Shown here: in pieces, positions 36,541 through 49,717 of the stretch
Numbering within the stretch: the stretch's first letter is position 1
Layout: each line of letters opens with the position of its first letter
Source: Welwitschia mirabilis
Taxonomy: Eukaryota; Gnetophyta; Gnetopsida; Welwitschiales
Length of the DNA: 64,000 nucleotides
Direction of reading: 5' to 3'
Assembly (NCBI GenBank): GCA_051453625.1
Contig: JBOZIK010000001.1
Location: 292,621,422-292,685,421, forward strand
Notes under the pieces: model-generated
What the model was told of the DNA's origin: nothing
Database searches by the model: none
Seen by the model: the letters and a program-made list of their open reading frames with translations, nothing else
Position numbers and translations under genes: made by a program

Positions 36541-39500
36541 TATCTAAAAATTATATGAAAAAGTGAAACCAAAATTTAATCCATTCATACCTTCTCTTAA
36601 CTTATAAAAACATCATTAAGAATAGATGAGGATCTATTGAAAAACTTAAATAAGGAAAAATAAACCTCTTTTATTTAATGAAATTAAATAAATTCCTAAT
36701 TATAAAAGGTATAGTCATGGTAAAAATTAAAAATAATGTAAAATAAAATTTTTATTTATTATAAAATGTAAGTGCAACTATACTAGATGAAATACCTCCC
36801 TAATGAAAAAAATCCTAAATAACTATTATATCATGTAGAATAGAGGAATACATGATAGATAGATTTTTTTCAATCTTGTAGTTAGTATAAATACAATGTC
36901 TTATTTTTTCATATACTATTAGAATTAGAAGATCTTTAAAAATATCAACTAATGTTAAAAATTATATATAAGTATATTAAGATAACTAGAGAATTAGTTA
37001 AAAATGTTATAATTTAAACTATTATCTTCTTATACATTTTTAATATTAGAGTTAAAAAATTTTAAGAATTTATTTCCTTTTTTAAAGGAATGTTTGTGTT
37101 AGCCATAATGGATATCATTTTAAATTGAAATTCTTAGGTAAGAGTATTCATTTTAAAAAATTATGAACATAAAATGCAATATTTATAATGTAATTAAAAA
37201 ATGAATAAGCATGAATTTGAAGATGTAAATCAAATCAAGAGGATAAGTAAGGATAAAATCAATGCACTACCATATGAATATCAAAATAGCATAACTAAGA
37301 TTTCCAAATGATTTTTTTTTTGAAAAATATCCCTCAAGAACTAATCAATGTAGAATAAAGTTTCTTAATGATAAATATTTTTTTGATTTAACAAATTAAT
37401 TTCACTTAATAAGTAAGTACTTAAAAAAATTAACTATGTAACTTAAACCTAGAAGAAGAAATGTATTCAAAATCTTAAAAAATTATTCACATGAAATTAT
37501 CAAAATCTTAATCATTGAACAAATCATTCATTTAAATTTAGTAGCTAAAGAATCATCCACCTATATCATAGATATGAATTTTATTTTATTCTGTTAAAAA
37601 CTTAGATTTTTTATTTTTATTTACAAATATCATAAAAATAAANNNNNNNNNNNNNNNNNNNNNNNNNNNNNNNNNNNNNNNNNNNNNNNNNNNNNNNNNN
37701 NNNNNNNNNNNNNNNNNNNNNNNNNNNNNNNNNNNNNNNNNNAAATCATTCATTTAAATTTAGTAGATAAAGAATCATCCACCTATATCATAGATATGAA
37801 TTTTATTTTATTATGTTAAAAACTTATATTTTTTATTTTTATTTACAAATATAATAAAAATAAAATAATAAAATAATTTAGATTAAGATAGAGTAATTTA
37901 AATTCTTATGAAAATAAAAGTCATATTTGAAAATTATAAAGCATTAGAATTTATCCTATCAAGCCTTATAGTTATGATAAGTGTGTAATTCACTTGTTTT
38001 TGTTTTTTACATCATCTTATACTTCTATTTCTATTAAATTTTTAAAATTACTACACATAAAGGGTTAAGAATACATCCATTTAAATTATAATAGAGTAAT
38101 TAACTTAAATTTTTCTTTCTATGCATTTAATATATCATGGACTGAGCTTATGCAGTTATGCATAATTTGAATGATTATTAAAATGTAATGATAAACAAGT
38201 CATGGAAAAAAGTAATGATGAAAGAGCTTAATCATAAAGAACTACAATCTATTATGGTTAGCTTCAATTAATAAAGTGTGATATTTAAAGGATGGGATTT
38301 AGATAGTACCATCCATTAAATCATAAAAAAAATAATTAATAGATTTATCCTATCTTAATGTTAATAATACATGATGATAAAGGCATCATGGATGAATAGC
38401 TAGTATCATCCACATCGGCCATGGTGATGTAAGTTTCATGTTTTCTAGGAAATGTTATCTCTTATTTCTACTAATTATTTTAAGTCCAACACATCTTCAT
38501 CATATGAACTTAATTATTGAATGCCATCCTAAAACAATTTTTCTTATACCTTAAAAGTACTATTATTTCATGTTAGTAATGATTCATAGGTAATTCCATA
38601 TAGGAAGAAATAATTGTTGATCAAAAATTATGATTAAATATTGTGTTAATAAATGAATTTCATATGTTTTAACATCTTAATTATGATTATTTTATCATCT
38701 TAATATGAAGAATTATTATACTTTATCTACAAAATTATATCAAGCATATAAATTACTAAAACAATTTCTAATATCAGCCCTTAGATGGTGGTAGGCCTAT
38801 ACTAAGGGCTATGTATGCCAATGCCTTCCTTCTAGAGAAGACATCTAGATTTCATTCATCAATTAAATCATTTTATTATGTATTTGTGCTTGAAAGGATT
38901 CATGGTTAAATAAGATATTCTAAACATGGGTTTAGTTCTTTGATATATTAAGATAAGGATGTACCAAGCTTAAACTTTAAAGCATTATTATCATAATTAG
39001 TGATATTCAATTATAACAAGATATTAATATTTGTTGTTGATTTCTAGTCTTGATGATTTTTCTTATTAATATTTTCTACCTTGGCCTATGTCTTCTTTAT
39101 TTTAAAAGTAATCCATTTTATACTTGATAAGCTATGTTATACCTTATATTATTAGATCTCTAAAATTAAACTAAATTTTAAGCATCACATAACCATCATA
39201 ATATTTTGGACTCAGGAAGCATTATGATTAGTTATAACATGTGGAATTAATTTTATGCTACATTAAGAACTTATGTTACTTTATGTCGTCATTAAATAAA
39301 CCTCTTACCACTTTGATAATATTTAATTTTATATTAAATCATTTTTCTACCTTTTTAAAAGTTATATTTTATAATGGATAGGGCATATTTAGAGAATCCC
39401 ATATATCATGAAGCAAAACTTATAGTATAAAAAACCGAATATCACTAAAACGTAAATCACAAACCAAGCTAAGACTAAAAACATACATTCTATGTTGCTC

Positions 39501-41679
39501 TAAATATTTGTTTAATAAAAAGAAAGCTATATTTAGATTGAGAGTAAATGAAACACCTTAAAAATTTATCAATTCATTCTTACACATTAAAATCTTGCAA
39601 ATATGAAAAGCTTGGAAGAGAATGAGTCTCAACTATAAAAGCTTTATTAATAATTGATACTAGGATAAAATAATGATTTGTACTTAGCTTTAATGGATGG
39701 TCATAAATTACATAATGTCAGTAAAACATTTGCTAGAATTCATGCATATAATTACGTTAAAAGGTATAATTCTTGACTATTTTTACATGGTTACCACATT
39801 ATGCATAAGAATCATCTATTAGAAGACAAATAATTTTAAATAAGATTAATATCAATAGTTTTATATGTGAGCATTTTGAAAAGGATAACTTAGGATAGAG
39901 TAAAAGAGGATATTCCCATCACTATTCCTTCACATGTTTATGAGTATAAGATTTAAAATTAAAATATGCCTCTTTTAATAAAAATAAGTTAGATGGTTTT
40001 CACTAAATTTGAACCCATTCATATGACTATGAGATTTACACCATGATTTGATTACCTCAAAATTACATCATATCAAACTAGAGGATGTAAATAAAGGGTA
40101 AATGTAAAAAGTAATCTCTTCATGAAAGTCTTTAACTTTCATAACTTTCACTCATTATCTAACACTAGTATAAAGTTTCTAAACTAGTTTTTTAAAGAGT
40201 GTAATGTTAACATGAGCTAAATGGCATATGTTTCATTTACCTACCTTTGTGAAAAGAATTATCTTACATAGATTTAATGTTAAATCATATCAAAGTCCTC
40301 TATAGCTTCTCAAGTGGTTGAGGATGGAAGTTAAATATCTATAACATGAGACCACATTAAAAGGTAGAGCATGGATGATAGACATAGAAAGCTAGAGCCT
40401 CATAACTCATAATAGCCTTTCTCCCCTTCATGCTACTTTTTTATTAAAATTATTTCCATGATCATAGGCCATACACATGTATGCATATTTCTTATGAATA
40501 TTATAATACTCAAATATTTGATTAGAGCATACCCTTCCTAGTATTATAAGCAATTAAAAAAGAACTAAAAATTTAAATGAAGTACCAACATTATAGATCT
40601 TACTTTTGTTGAAATGAATGTAAAATATTAAAGCATATGAAAATTAAATTTTTAGGTTATAGTGAAAATTATTTAAAGTATTTTTAGATACTTACCCATT
40701 CCCAAAAAAAGGATTAAAAAAAGGAAAGAAAGAAAGAAATAAAAAAAGTATCATCAACAAACTAAACGTATGTAAGTGAATTTTAAATAACATAAGTGAT
40801 AATGGTATCTTTAATATTGCTAAGTTTTTTATGATGATCTAAAAAAATACTCTTCGAAGATTTTCATAACTAAGATAATAGAAATGAAATTCCCTTGTCA
40901 TAGTTTATTCCTTATTACAATGTTTTCCACTCATATTTCTCTAAGAAGAAGGAAAATGAAAACATTTATAACATTATGATAGTTTTTGAATCTAAAGACA
41001 AAGAAAACAAAAATCCATTAATATAGCATTTACATGATTCCAAGTAATCATCTCCTAAGATTTATTTCTATTTAATTTAAGAGAATTAGTAGGCTAAAAA
41101 ATATGTATAATATTATATCATAATCCTTTTGAGCATTTCTAATTATGTAATCATACAAAATCAAAGAATATCCCTTAGTAGTAACTCATAAATAAAATAA
41201 ATCATATCCATTTAAAATAAATAAAGGGACAACCTACTTATTTAATTTAAATTACAAAAACAATGAGAACATTAGTGAGAATCAATTATCTAATGATGAT
41301 AACAAAATTCTTATTAAGATCAGATAAATTTAATTAATCTTTAACTATAATAATATAATATTATTCTATTTCAAATATAATATGATATTATTTTCCACTA
41401 CTTATAGATGATGCATCATCATTAACTAAGCCCTAAGGTCAATACAATTATGCTAACTAATTAACAACAAGAAAATGCATGGGTCAATTAGCAATAAAAG
41501 AATGAAAATTAGTATTAAATTCATACTAATTTAAAGGCATTAATAAATGCATTTATATAGTTTCTATAATAAATAATAAGTTCAGTTTTCATCCCATAAG
41601 TAAACAATGGTAATAATAAACCTAATAAAAAAGTATATATGAGCATATTTATTCAAGCATTTATTAAGTTAAATCCACC
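36541..41679. other. Unassigned AT-rich DNA
   Basis: Neither strand shows a recognisable domain. Apart from the duplicated block at the N gap (37521-37864), no clear repeats stand out. The 3' LTR of the Athila-like element would be expected somewhere here but could not be paired. Low complexity dominates 36700-37500. Confidence 0.45.
37521..37864. repeat. 122-bp near-identical copies flanking an N gap
   Basis: 37521-37642 and 37743-37864 ('aaatcattcatttaaattta...') differ at a few single bases. The gap 37643-37742 lies exactly between. Either a tandem duplication with a collapsed middle or two haplotypes placed end to end would give this. Confidence 0.9.
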
Positions 41680-43975
41680 AATGCTTAGAAGAGGCTTAGA
41701 TTCATCTAAAGAAAAATCATGGTTACATGATGTTAGAAAACTTATAGGAACTTTATAATTTGAGGAATATAAAAAAGATTATTTGGTTATTTACATCTTA
41801 TAATGAGAAACTAATATATGATGAAAACAAAACTGGTAAATCTAGAAGGTGTGAAACTCTCATAGCTAAAGTTTGAGCATATTTTTAAGGAAAACTATGT
41901 TATCAAGTTTTATATTCATTAAAATATTATCAAGTTATACAACATGAGATAAGCTTATAATGTAACCATAGTCTCTCATAAATGCAAATTTATAGGAGTA
42001 TTAAGATATGTATTACATATGCATCTTGATAAAGAAGCTAAAATAAATTATTTTACGGTCTTCTTTCTTATTTTTGCTACTAAAGTATTCATGTTCCAAT
42101 TTTGAATTTTAGCTAAGACCATGGAGATAACTAAGAATAATAGTGAAAGAATAAGAAAAAAATTTCTTTTAAAGATCATAGATTTAAAGAAAATCAATCG
42201 TATATGCCTTATTTGAAATAAGAATTAACAAGAATTATAATGAACATAAACATGCATCAGTCAAGAGTAATTGAAATGTTTCTACTTAAAGTGATATGAG
42301 TACTCAGCCATATAGATATAATTACAAGAAAATTATTAGTTAAAATTAGAATTAAGATCAATTTAGTAATGTATTATATTGCATTAATTATAAATAAAGT
42401 CATAAAGTTAAAGAATGTGCATTACTTATTAAGAGATATTCTACATGATAATTATAAAATCCTCAAGGATTACAAACTATCTAGTAATGAATATAATAAT
42501 TTTAAATACTATTAAATAATTAATAACTCTAATTTTAAAACTTAGTAATATAAGGTAAGGCTTTCATTAATAAGAAAAAAGGGACTATTTTATTTAACTA
42601 TAGATCAACTCATTCCTTTACATCTTATAGGGTTATGTTAAGGGGAAAAAATGATGTTTTTTTCTAATTGACAAATGCATAGATCTTATGAATGGATCCA
42701 TACTTAAAGAAAATTAGTAGATTAAGTAAAGAATATCTTCATACTTAATTGATTATTATCAACCTCAAAAAATATAAGATTTTTATAGGTATGAATTAAT
42801 TAATAAAAAATAAAGAAATTATAACTTATAAAAATCATCAAGTAAAGATGAAAAATTATGGTTAAATTTTAATATTCTAAATTCATTTTAAATTACCTAT
42901 AAATAATTTAATTAAAATTAATAATATAAAGAGGAAACATTAAGAAGGAAATATTGTTTCATATGATCTATTCAAAATTATCCAACTTAAAGAAAGCAAA
43001 AACTTTTGTAAAGAGCATAATATTAATTTAAAAATTTCTTAATGTATTTACAACAAAATTTCTAGGAACACCACATGTTAAGTTTTCTATTATCTCAATT
43101 ATAGAAGCTAATCCAATTTTTAAGGCATGATATAGATTCTCTTCCATAGGAATGACAGAATTAAAAATTTAGCTTAAAGGACTTTTACAAAAAAACTTTT
43201 ATTCAACATAAAGTATTTACCATGTAAAGCACTTATGTTAATTGTAAAAGGAAAAGGTTGAAATTATTAAGTTATGCATTAATTATAGATAACTAAATAA
43301 AGCTATCATTAAAATAAAACATATAATAATGAGAATAAGTGATATCTTGGCCAACTTAAGAAACCTAAAGTATTTATGATGGTTGATTTAAAATCTAGGT
43401 GACATTAAGTTTGAATTAAATAAGAATATACTCATAAATTAGTTTTACAATGGAATATGGCATTATAAGTTTACAATCATTCCTTTTAGTTTAAATAGCA
43501 ATTATGGAGTATTCATCAGTCTTATGAATCATACATCTTCTAATCACATCTTAGTTTATTTATCATTGCATTCATTAATGACATCATCTTTCTTTATTTA
43601 ATCATGAGAAAAACTATAGAATAGTATTAAAAACTTTAATAAATTATTAATTTTATTCAAACATAGAAAAATATTTCTTTTAAAAGGAATTTGTTCATTT
43701 TTTAAGTTATGTACTATCTAAGAAGGGTATTTTCTTTAATTTAAACAAAGTTAGAAACATTATAAAATGACTATGACCTATAAATATTACAATCATTAGA
43801 ATATTTTTTAATCATCTTTAGCTTATCAAAGTAGAACCTCCTTTAATAAGTCTTTTAGTAAAAAATAAATACTTTAAATGGATAGAAAAATTTCAATGGT
43901 CATTTAATTACCTTAAAGAGTTGCTAAGTAGTATTCCAATTTTAACAATATAGATAACTCTATTCAAAAATAGGC
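41680..43975 (+). mobile_element. Second decayed Ty3/gypsy (chromovirus-like) fragment
   Basis: Gag, protease and RT signatures are in order on the plus strand. A decayed zinc knuckle ('CINYKxSHKVKEC') lies at about 42380-42418. A protease-like 'GTILFNYRSTHSF' sits near 42580-42620, where DSGATHSF is expected. RT follows. The similarity ends abruptly near 43975, before RNase H and integrase, at sequence of a different composition. No LTRs were found, so this is a truncated copy. Confidence 0.7.
43240..43975 (+). pseudogene. Ty3 reverse transcriptase relic (fragment)
   Basis: 'KVFMMVDLKSRxH' (43368-43412) matches the family text RVFSKIDLRSGYHQ. Further on are 'YKFTIIPFSLN' (family YEF.VMPFGLT) and 'FISLMNH'. 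After a frameshift, 'KVEPPLISLLVKNKYFKWI' and 'FQWSFNYLKELLSSIPIL' (about 43830-43950) match the connection region ('W...C..SF..LK..L..APIL'). The YxDD block was not clearly found. Stops and frameshifts are frequent. Confidence 0.7.
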
Positions 43976-44746
43976 ATGAGATTTGTTTTCTGTGCGTATA
44001 CTTTCCCTTTCAATGTCTTTCTTTAATCTGCTCTTCTCTTTAGTGAAGGTCAACTATAATACTTCTACAATAACTAGGCTTATAGCATATTCCTTAAATC
44101 TTATATCTGCTCACTTGAGAAATGTGCTAAGAACGTTTTCTCTATTTTTACAACTTTTTCTTCTTTGGATCACATATCTATTCTTTAGAACCTGATGGCT
44201 TCCTTATCAGTGATAATCATAGAATGCTTCATGTATTTAACTAGCATTTTCAAAATATTTTCTCAATGCCTCCTAATCTTTAACATAAGAAATTGCTTGG
44301 GAATAGTTGTAGCAGTTTCTTTTACCTAATGTATTTAGCAATATCATGCTTCTTTGTGATTATTTCATTTATTTAGAGGAGATTTAATTGACTTGCTTTC
44401 AACTCTCTAATAACGAAGCATCTAGCATTAATGGCATTTTCATTAAATTTTATAAAATGCATCAAAACTTCTTAGACCCTAGGCTCCTCATTTGGGTTTA
44501 GCTAGCACTTAACATAGGTTCTTTTTGAAGCCTCTTCAATATATAAGAAATTAATATGATTACCACATCTCATTTGCGAAAATCTCAGATTCATGACTAG
44601 TGATCTATTATGTTATTTCATTCTTCATACAAACTCATTAATCAAGCACTACCTCTACATTTGAATCCATTCCTCCCAAAGATTATTGTTCCATAGGATA
44701 TAGCTTTTGTTGAGAGTTCTTTTATTCTTTATAATATTTTAGTGGT
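43976..44746. other. Unassigned segment between two retroelements
   Basis: It is less AT-biased than the DNA on either side, with several CpGs in 43990-44110. Neither strand gives a domain I recognise. The abrupt change at about 43975 suggests a breakpoint or a later insertion. Confidence 0.4.
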
Positions 44747-44886
44747 TGTGTGAAGAAGTTAACATTATCAATGATCATATTTGGTGTGTTTAATTTTTAA
44801 AATTCTATTATTACATATCTCTATAGAAGTCTTGTTTTCTATGTGGTTATCTTATTTGTTAAATATTATCTAGCTTTATGCTATTT

Positions 44887-44930
<44 letters not shown>

Positions 44931-45100
44931 ATAATGTAATATGCTTATTTTTGGGTGTGCAATAATATTACGAAAGGAATCTTAATTCTCTATTGAATAT
45001 TTAATTATTCCTCTAAATCTTTTTTGTTTGTTGAATTTTATACTATAAAATACTTACATCATAATCAACATTACTAACCTGTTGATTACAAAACTGAACA
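44747..45100 (+). repeat. 5' LTR of the copia element
   Basis: The segment 'agttaacattatcaatgatc' ... 'catatttggtgtgtttaatt' ... 'ggttatctta.ttgttaa' ... 'gcaataatattacgaaagga' ... 'aaaatacttacatca' parallels 49090-49421 and 51240-51560. It contains a (TA)n tract at 44889-44926 that the other LTRs lack. It ends 'aactgaaca' just before the primer-binding site. The left edge is approximate. Confidence 0.8.
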
Positions 45101-45104
45101 TTAG

Positions 45105-45117
45105 GGGTATTAGAGCC
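45105..45117 (+). promoter_or_regulatory. Primer-binding site of the copia element (initiator tRNA-Met type)
   Basis: GGGTATTAGAGCC matches the common plant copia PBS TGGTATCAGAGCC at all but two positions, one being C-to-T. It starts four bases after the CA end of the 5' LTR. Confidence 0.8.
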
Positions 45118-45129
45118 AAAAGTGATAAG

Positions 45130-45900
45130 ATTATGTGTAGTCAATAAGAGAGGCCTATGAAGCTGAAGAACTAAAGACTAAGCTTCTTAATATAAGGATC
45201 TGAGTGTTATCATATCTAGCACAATGATAAATTTCACAATCTCGATAGTAGGGATTAAGAGACTCAACTACAATATTTTTGGATATTGGTGAACTTTTAG
45301 TAATTCCCATTTACAAGGGTAAGGTCTTTAGAAGATTATTGAAGGAAATGAAACAATTGTATGAACAAAAAAAGTAGCACTACAAAGGTAAAAAATTAAA
45401 ATTGGTAAGGTAATGTTTGTATTAAAAACTATAATTAAAAAAGAATTATTAGAGCATATTAAAAATGGTAGTACTTTTAGAGATGCTTGGAATATTGTAA
45501 AGAATTTATTTTCTAACATTAATAAGCCTATAATTTAATTTTAAAGAATAAGATTGGATCTATGAATCAGGAAAGGACAATTAATTCAATCATCATTAGT
45601 GCAATTGAGAATATGTTAACCACTCAAGAGGCTCTGGCTAAACAAAAATACAATGCAACTTCAAAAGGAATAAAAGAAGCTCTTTTTGAATGGAAAGATA
45701 AGAATCATATGAGTTGGATAAAGAAAAATATAAGTGAATCAAGATATATAAAAAAAACTTCATAGCAAATGGAAGTATGATTTTAAGTTAAAAGCATGAA
45801 ACATCCATATGTTAAATGCTTCAATTGCAGAAGTTCTGGTCACTATGCACATGATTGATAGTATAAAAACATAAGATTAGTTCAAAGAATAAAAAAGTAT
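45130..45900 (+). pseudogene. Copia gag relic
   Basis: Fragments such as 'IENMLTTQEALAKQKYNATS' (45600-45665) are colinear with a copia gag. The zinc knuckle at 45814-45858 reads 'KCFNCRSSGHYAHD' followed by TGA, so the fourth Cys of C-x2-C-x4-H-x4-C is a stop. Gag would package the element's RNA. The N-terminal half is unclear because of stops and shifts. Confidence 0.7.
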
Positions 45901-46419
45901 GCAAAATGCAACACAATGATATCAACTTAATAACAGGAAAGTGAGGAAGAATGAGATGCAAAATCATTATTTTATATTATTGAACAAGATTCCACATAAT
46001 CACAAGGATCACCTAATAATGTGGAATATTCTTTAACAACCACATCAATTTGTAATGGAATTGATTATAATTGTGATTGGGTTATGGATTTTAGATACTT
46101 AAACTAGATGATAGGAGATGAAAAGAAATTTTATAGCATGTTAAAGTATAATGGAGATCATGTTGTTGTAATAGCCAACAATGAAAGAATGTCAATCACT
46201 CATACCAAAGAAGCAACATTAATACCTCAATTTCATTAAGAAGAGGGTTATTTATAAGATTTATATTTTGTATAGGGCATGAAAAAGAACTTATTATTAG
46301 TTTTTAACTAACATCATCTCATAATCATGTAAGTTTTTGTCTTAATAATATGAAAGTATATCATATAATTAAAGAATCTGGATCACCAATTATGAGAGAA
46401 TAGAAATTGAAATCAATTT

Positions 46420-47250
46420 ATGTATTATCCACTAAGTCAACATTTATTAAAAAAGTTGCATGTTAATTATAGCAAACTTAAAAGCATGATGAAAAAATCT
46501 ATGCTAAAAGGACTTCCCTACTTAGAAGTTTATAAAGATGTATTGTGTGTAGGATGCCAATATGGTAAAGAACTAATTATCATACATAGAACTCAAGTTT
46601 CAAGCAAGTAAATATATTGAATGTATTGATTTAGACATGTTTGAGTCCATGAAACAAGCCACTATAAAGGGAGTGAAATACATGATAACAATAATTGATG
46701 ATTTTTCAACATACATATTGAACTATTTTCTAAAAGAAAAAGAAAAAGCATTTTCAAAGTTTATTTAGTTTTAAAAGAAATTTGAAATAAAAATTAACAA
46801 TAAAATTTAATGTTAACAAATGGATAATGGATGAGAATTCCTATCTTAAGAATTATCAAATAATCTTAGAAGGAATTGGATTAGAAGACAATTAAAATAC
46901 CCTTACACTCCAAAACAAAATGATGTGGCTGAAAGTAAAATAGACATCTTGCAAAAATTTATTAGAGTATGTTACACAGAAGAAACATTTTAGGACAATT
47001 TTGGATAGAAAGTATAAAGACAATAGTTTATATTGTGAATTTCATACCACAATCAAAACTTAATTTTTTTTACCATTTTAAATATTATGGAATATTAAAC
47101 CTTGTGTAAGCTATTTTTATGTCTTTGGTTGTATTTATTATGTTCTTATGTTTAATCATCATTACATTAAGTTTGATAAGAAAGCTATTTGTTTTTATTG
47201 GATATGATTTTGAGAGAAAAGAATGAAGTTGTTATGATTCCAGTACCAAT
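46420..47250 (+). pseudogene. Copia pre-integrase and integrase relic
   Basis: The open frame 46420-46611 is the GAG-pre-integrase zinc domain: 'LHVNYSKLK', 'MLKGLPYLEV', 'VLCVGCQYGKE' (CVGC at 46545-46556; family HVNY..L..L...G...GLP........C..C..GK). Then come 'GVKYMITIIDDFSTYI' (about 46672-46715, containing the first catalytic Asp) and 'FLKEKEKAFSKF'. 'MDNGxEF' lies near 46818-46840 and 'YPYTPKQNDVAESK' near 46900-46940, with the catalytic Glu still present. Stops and shifts prevent function. Confidence 0.85.
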
Positions 47251-47639
47251 CATTGCTATATAATTAGAAATGTTCTATTTGATAAACATGTATCATGGTC
47301 GCCATCACAAGTTTTACTTTTATATTTTAAATATACACATCTTTACTAAGTTAAACATAATGGTTAACTAGTGAAGCCTATTATCACTTCATCAAGTATA
47401 ATACAAAATTTTTCAAACCCTTGGAAATTAACAACTCATGAAGAATTACTTAAGGATTACTAACCTATCCAATTAGAAGATGAGGTAGAAGAATTAAAAT
47501 AAGAAATGAAGAAGGAAGAAGAAATAAAGGAAGGATTAAAACATTCAACTAAAGTAAGAAAGCCAAATCCTAGGTATGTTAATGTTGCTTTAGTTATGAA
47601 ACCAACTTCATATAGTAAATCTTGTGAAAATGAAGAATG

Positions 47640-48440
47640 GTAAAAATCCATAAAAGAAGAAATTCATTTTATTGAATAAAATCATACCTTGGATTCAGTT
47701 CCAATACAAAAGAGTGTGAAGACTGTCTTCTACAAGTGGATATATAAGGTAAAGACATGTGTAGATGATATTATAGAAAGGTATAAATCCCATCTAATAG
47801 CATAGGATGTTTTACAATAGCACGGATTGGATTATGATGCGATCTTCAATCGGGTTGCAAAAATAACAATTATCCACCTTATAATAGCACTTACAATATG
47901 CAAGACTTGGATTTTGTGGTAGGTGAATGTGAAGAATGCATTTCTTCACAGAGAAATTAATGATTATATATACAAGAAATGTTTAGAAGGCTATGTGTAC
48001 CTAAAAAAATAAGATTATGTGTGTAAGTTAAGGAAATAACTATATGAATCTAAAAACGAATCTCACGTTTGGTATGAAAATACTGCTAAATTTCTTTTAT
48101 AAAATGGATATTTAGTAACTTCAATAGATTCAAGTTTATTTGTGAAAAATCACAATGATAAGGTTTTAGTTGCTCTTATACATGTGGATGATTTAATCAT
48201 TACTAGAGATGAAGAGTTGCAAAATAGTAAAATAAAAGAAAATTTATGTACACATTTTTAGATGAAGGAACTTGGAAAATTAAAATGTTTTATTGGATTA
48301 GAGGTAGAAAAATTTATGGAGGAATTATTTCTATGCTAGCAAAAGTATGCAGATGATCTCTTACTAAGATTTTTCATGGATAACAATAAATTAATCACTA
48401 TGACAATAGATATGAATTTGAATTTATGAGCTAATCGAGG
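47640..48440 (+). pseudogene. Copia reverse transcriptase relic
   Basis: Motifs are 'KWIYKVKT' (about 47739), 'DYDAIFNRVAKI' (47835-47870), 'VNVKNAFLHREI' (47926-47960), the catalytic block 'HVDDLIIT' (48181-48204, Tyr to His) and 'KELGKLKCFIGLEV' (about 48268-48310). This order and text match the RVT_2 domain of Ty1/copia. A second copy at 49780-50580 keeps YVDD. Confidence 0.85.
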
Positions 48441-48469
48441 AGAAAATTTACAAGATCTAATTATGTATA

Positions 48470-48960
48470 AAAAATTAAGTGGAAGCTTGATTTATTTGAT
48501 AGTAATAAGTCCTAATATTCCATTCACAATTAGATTGGTAAGTCAGGTTATGCAAAAGCTAAGGAAGATACATCTAGTAGCAGCACATTGAATACTTTGG
48601 TACATTAAAGACACATCTGATCTAGGAATTCTATTTAAGAATAACGATGATTGTATGTTAAATGGATATTGTGATGCAAATTATACTAGAAACTTAAATT
48701 CAAGAAGATTAAGAATAGGATACATTTTTAATATGGATTCTGGTGTGATTTCTATCATAACAAAAAATAACCCATGATTTCATTAATCATAAGCTAAATA
48801 TAAGTCAATAACAATGGCTTCATAAGAATGTACATCGTTGATGAAATTATTAAAATATTCATAATGGAATGGAGAATACTCTATGTTAATTTGTTGTGAT
48901 AACTTATCAACAATTCAACTTGTAAAAAATCATGTATTTCGTGCAAGAACAAAGCATATT
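48470..48960 (+). pseudogene. Copia RNase H relic
   Basis: 'HLVAAHxILWYIKDT' (about 48567-48612; family RHL.AAKRILRY.KGT), 'NGYCDANYTRNLNSRR' (family GY.DADWAG....R.S) and 'RARTKHIKVQNHYIREKV' (about 48942-48995; family .ARTKHID....F.RE). The Asp of the first RNase H motif is present. Stops replace several Gln and Trp codons. Confidence 0.85.
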
Positions 48961-49089
48961 AAAGTACAAAATCATTACATTAGAGAAAAAGTTTGAAAAG
49001 GGGAAATCTATCTTAAAGCTATAAAGATGGAAAATCAAAATTTTCATATCTTCATTAAAGATGTGCATGCTAGCAATGTTTAGGAGGAT

Positions 49090-49421
49090 AATTAAAGTAG
49101 TTATCATTGTTAATCTTCATATTTGATGTGTTTAATTTCAAAATTCTAAAATTTGGAATGTTGTTATTATGTTTCTATATTAAAATCTTATTTGATATAT
49201 GGTTATCTTGTTAAGTATTTTCTAGTTTTATGCTTGTTGATTTATTCTTTATCTTAGTTGAACATATATAAAAGAATGTAATTCCCTTATTTATTGGTAT
49301 GCAATAACATTACCAAAGGGAGCCTACTTCCCTATTAAATATTTAGTTATTCATCTAAACCTTTTTAGTTTGTTGAATTCCTTAATGTAAAATACTTATA
49401 TCAGAACCAACATTAGTGGTC
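49090..49421 (+). repeat. 3' LTR of the copia element
   Basis: Matches the 5' LTR and the LTR at 51240-51560. A polypurine-like 'ggaggataattaaagtag' precedes it at 49083-49100 (in the second copy 'agggggaaattaaagtag' is closer to a real polypurine tract). It ends near 'accaaca' at 49421. About 190 bp of flank follow before the N gap. Confidence 0.75.
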
Positions 49422-49717
49422 TATTTTCTCTAGCACTTGATATTACAAAGGATTGGAAATGGGCCTTTTCAATCAAGGACCAATATCTCTTAAAATTAAT
49501 TTTAAGAAATACTCTGATAAGCTATCATGGAGTTTTATTATTAATATGCTTTAGAAACTTCATTTTGATGATATTTTTCTTTAGTATGTTTAACTTTTAC
49601 TTGTGGATGTCAATGTTNNNNNNNNNNNNNNNNNNNNNNNNNNNNNNNNNNNNNNNNNNNNNNNNNNNNNNNNNNNNNNNNNNNNNNNNNNNNNNNNNNN
49701 NNNNNNNNNNNNNNNNN

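Larger units (their letters stand above)
44747..49421 (+). mobile_element. Decayed Ty1/copia LTR retrotransposon
   Basis: It is bounded by matching LTRs (44747-45100 and about 49090-49421). A primer-binding site follows the 5' LTR. In between, the order gag, pre-integrase, integrase, RT, RNase H is that of Ty1/copia. Every domain has stops. The 3' part plus flank is duplicated downstream (49718-51763). It is the most complete element in the window. The lineage within copia was not determined. Confidence 0.85.
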
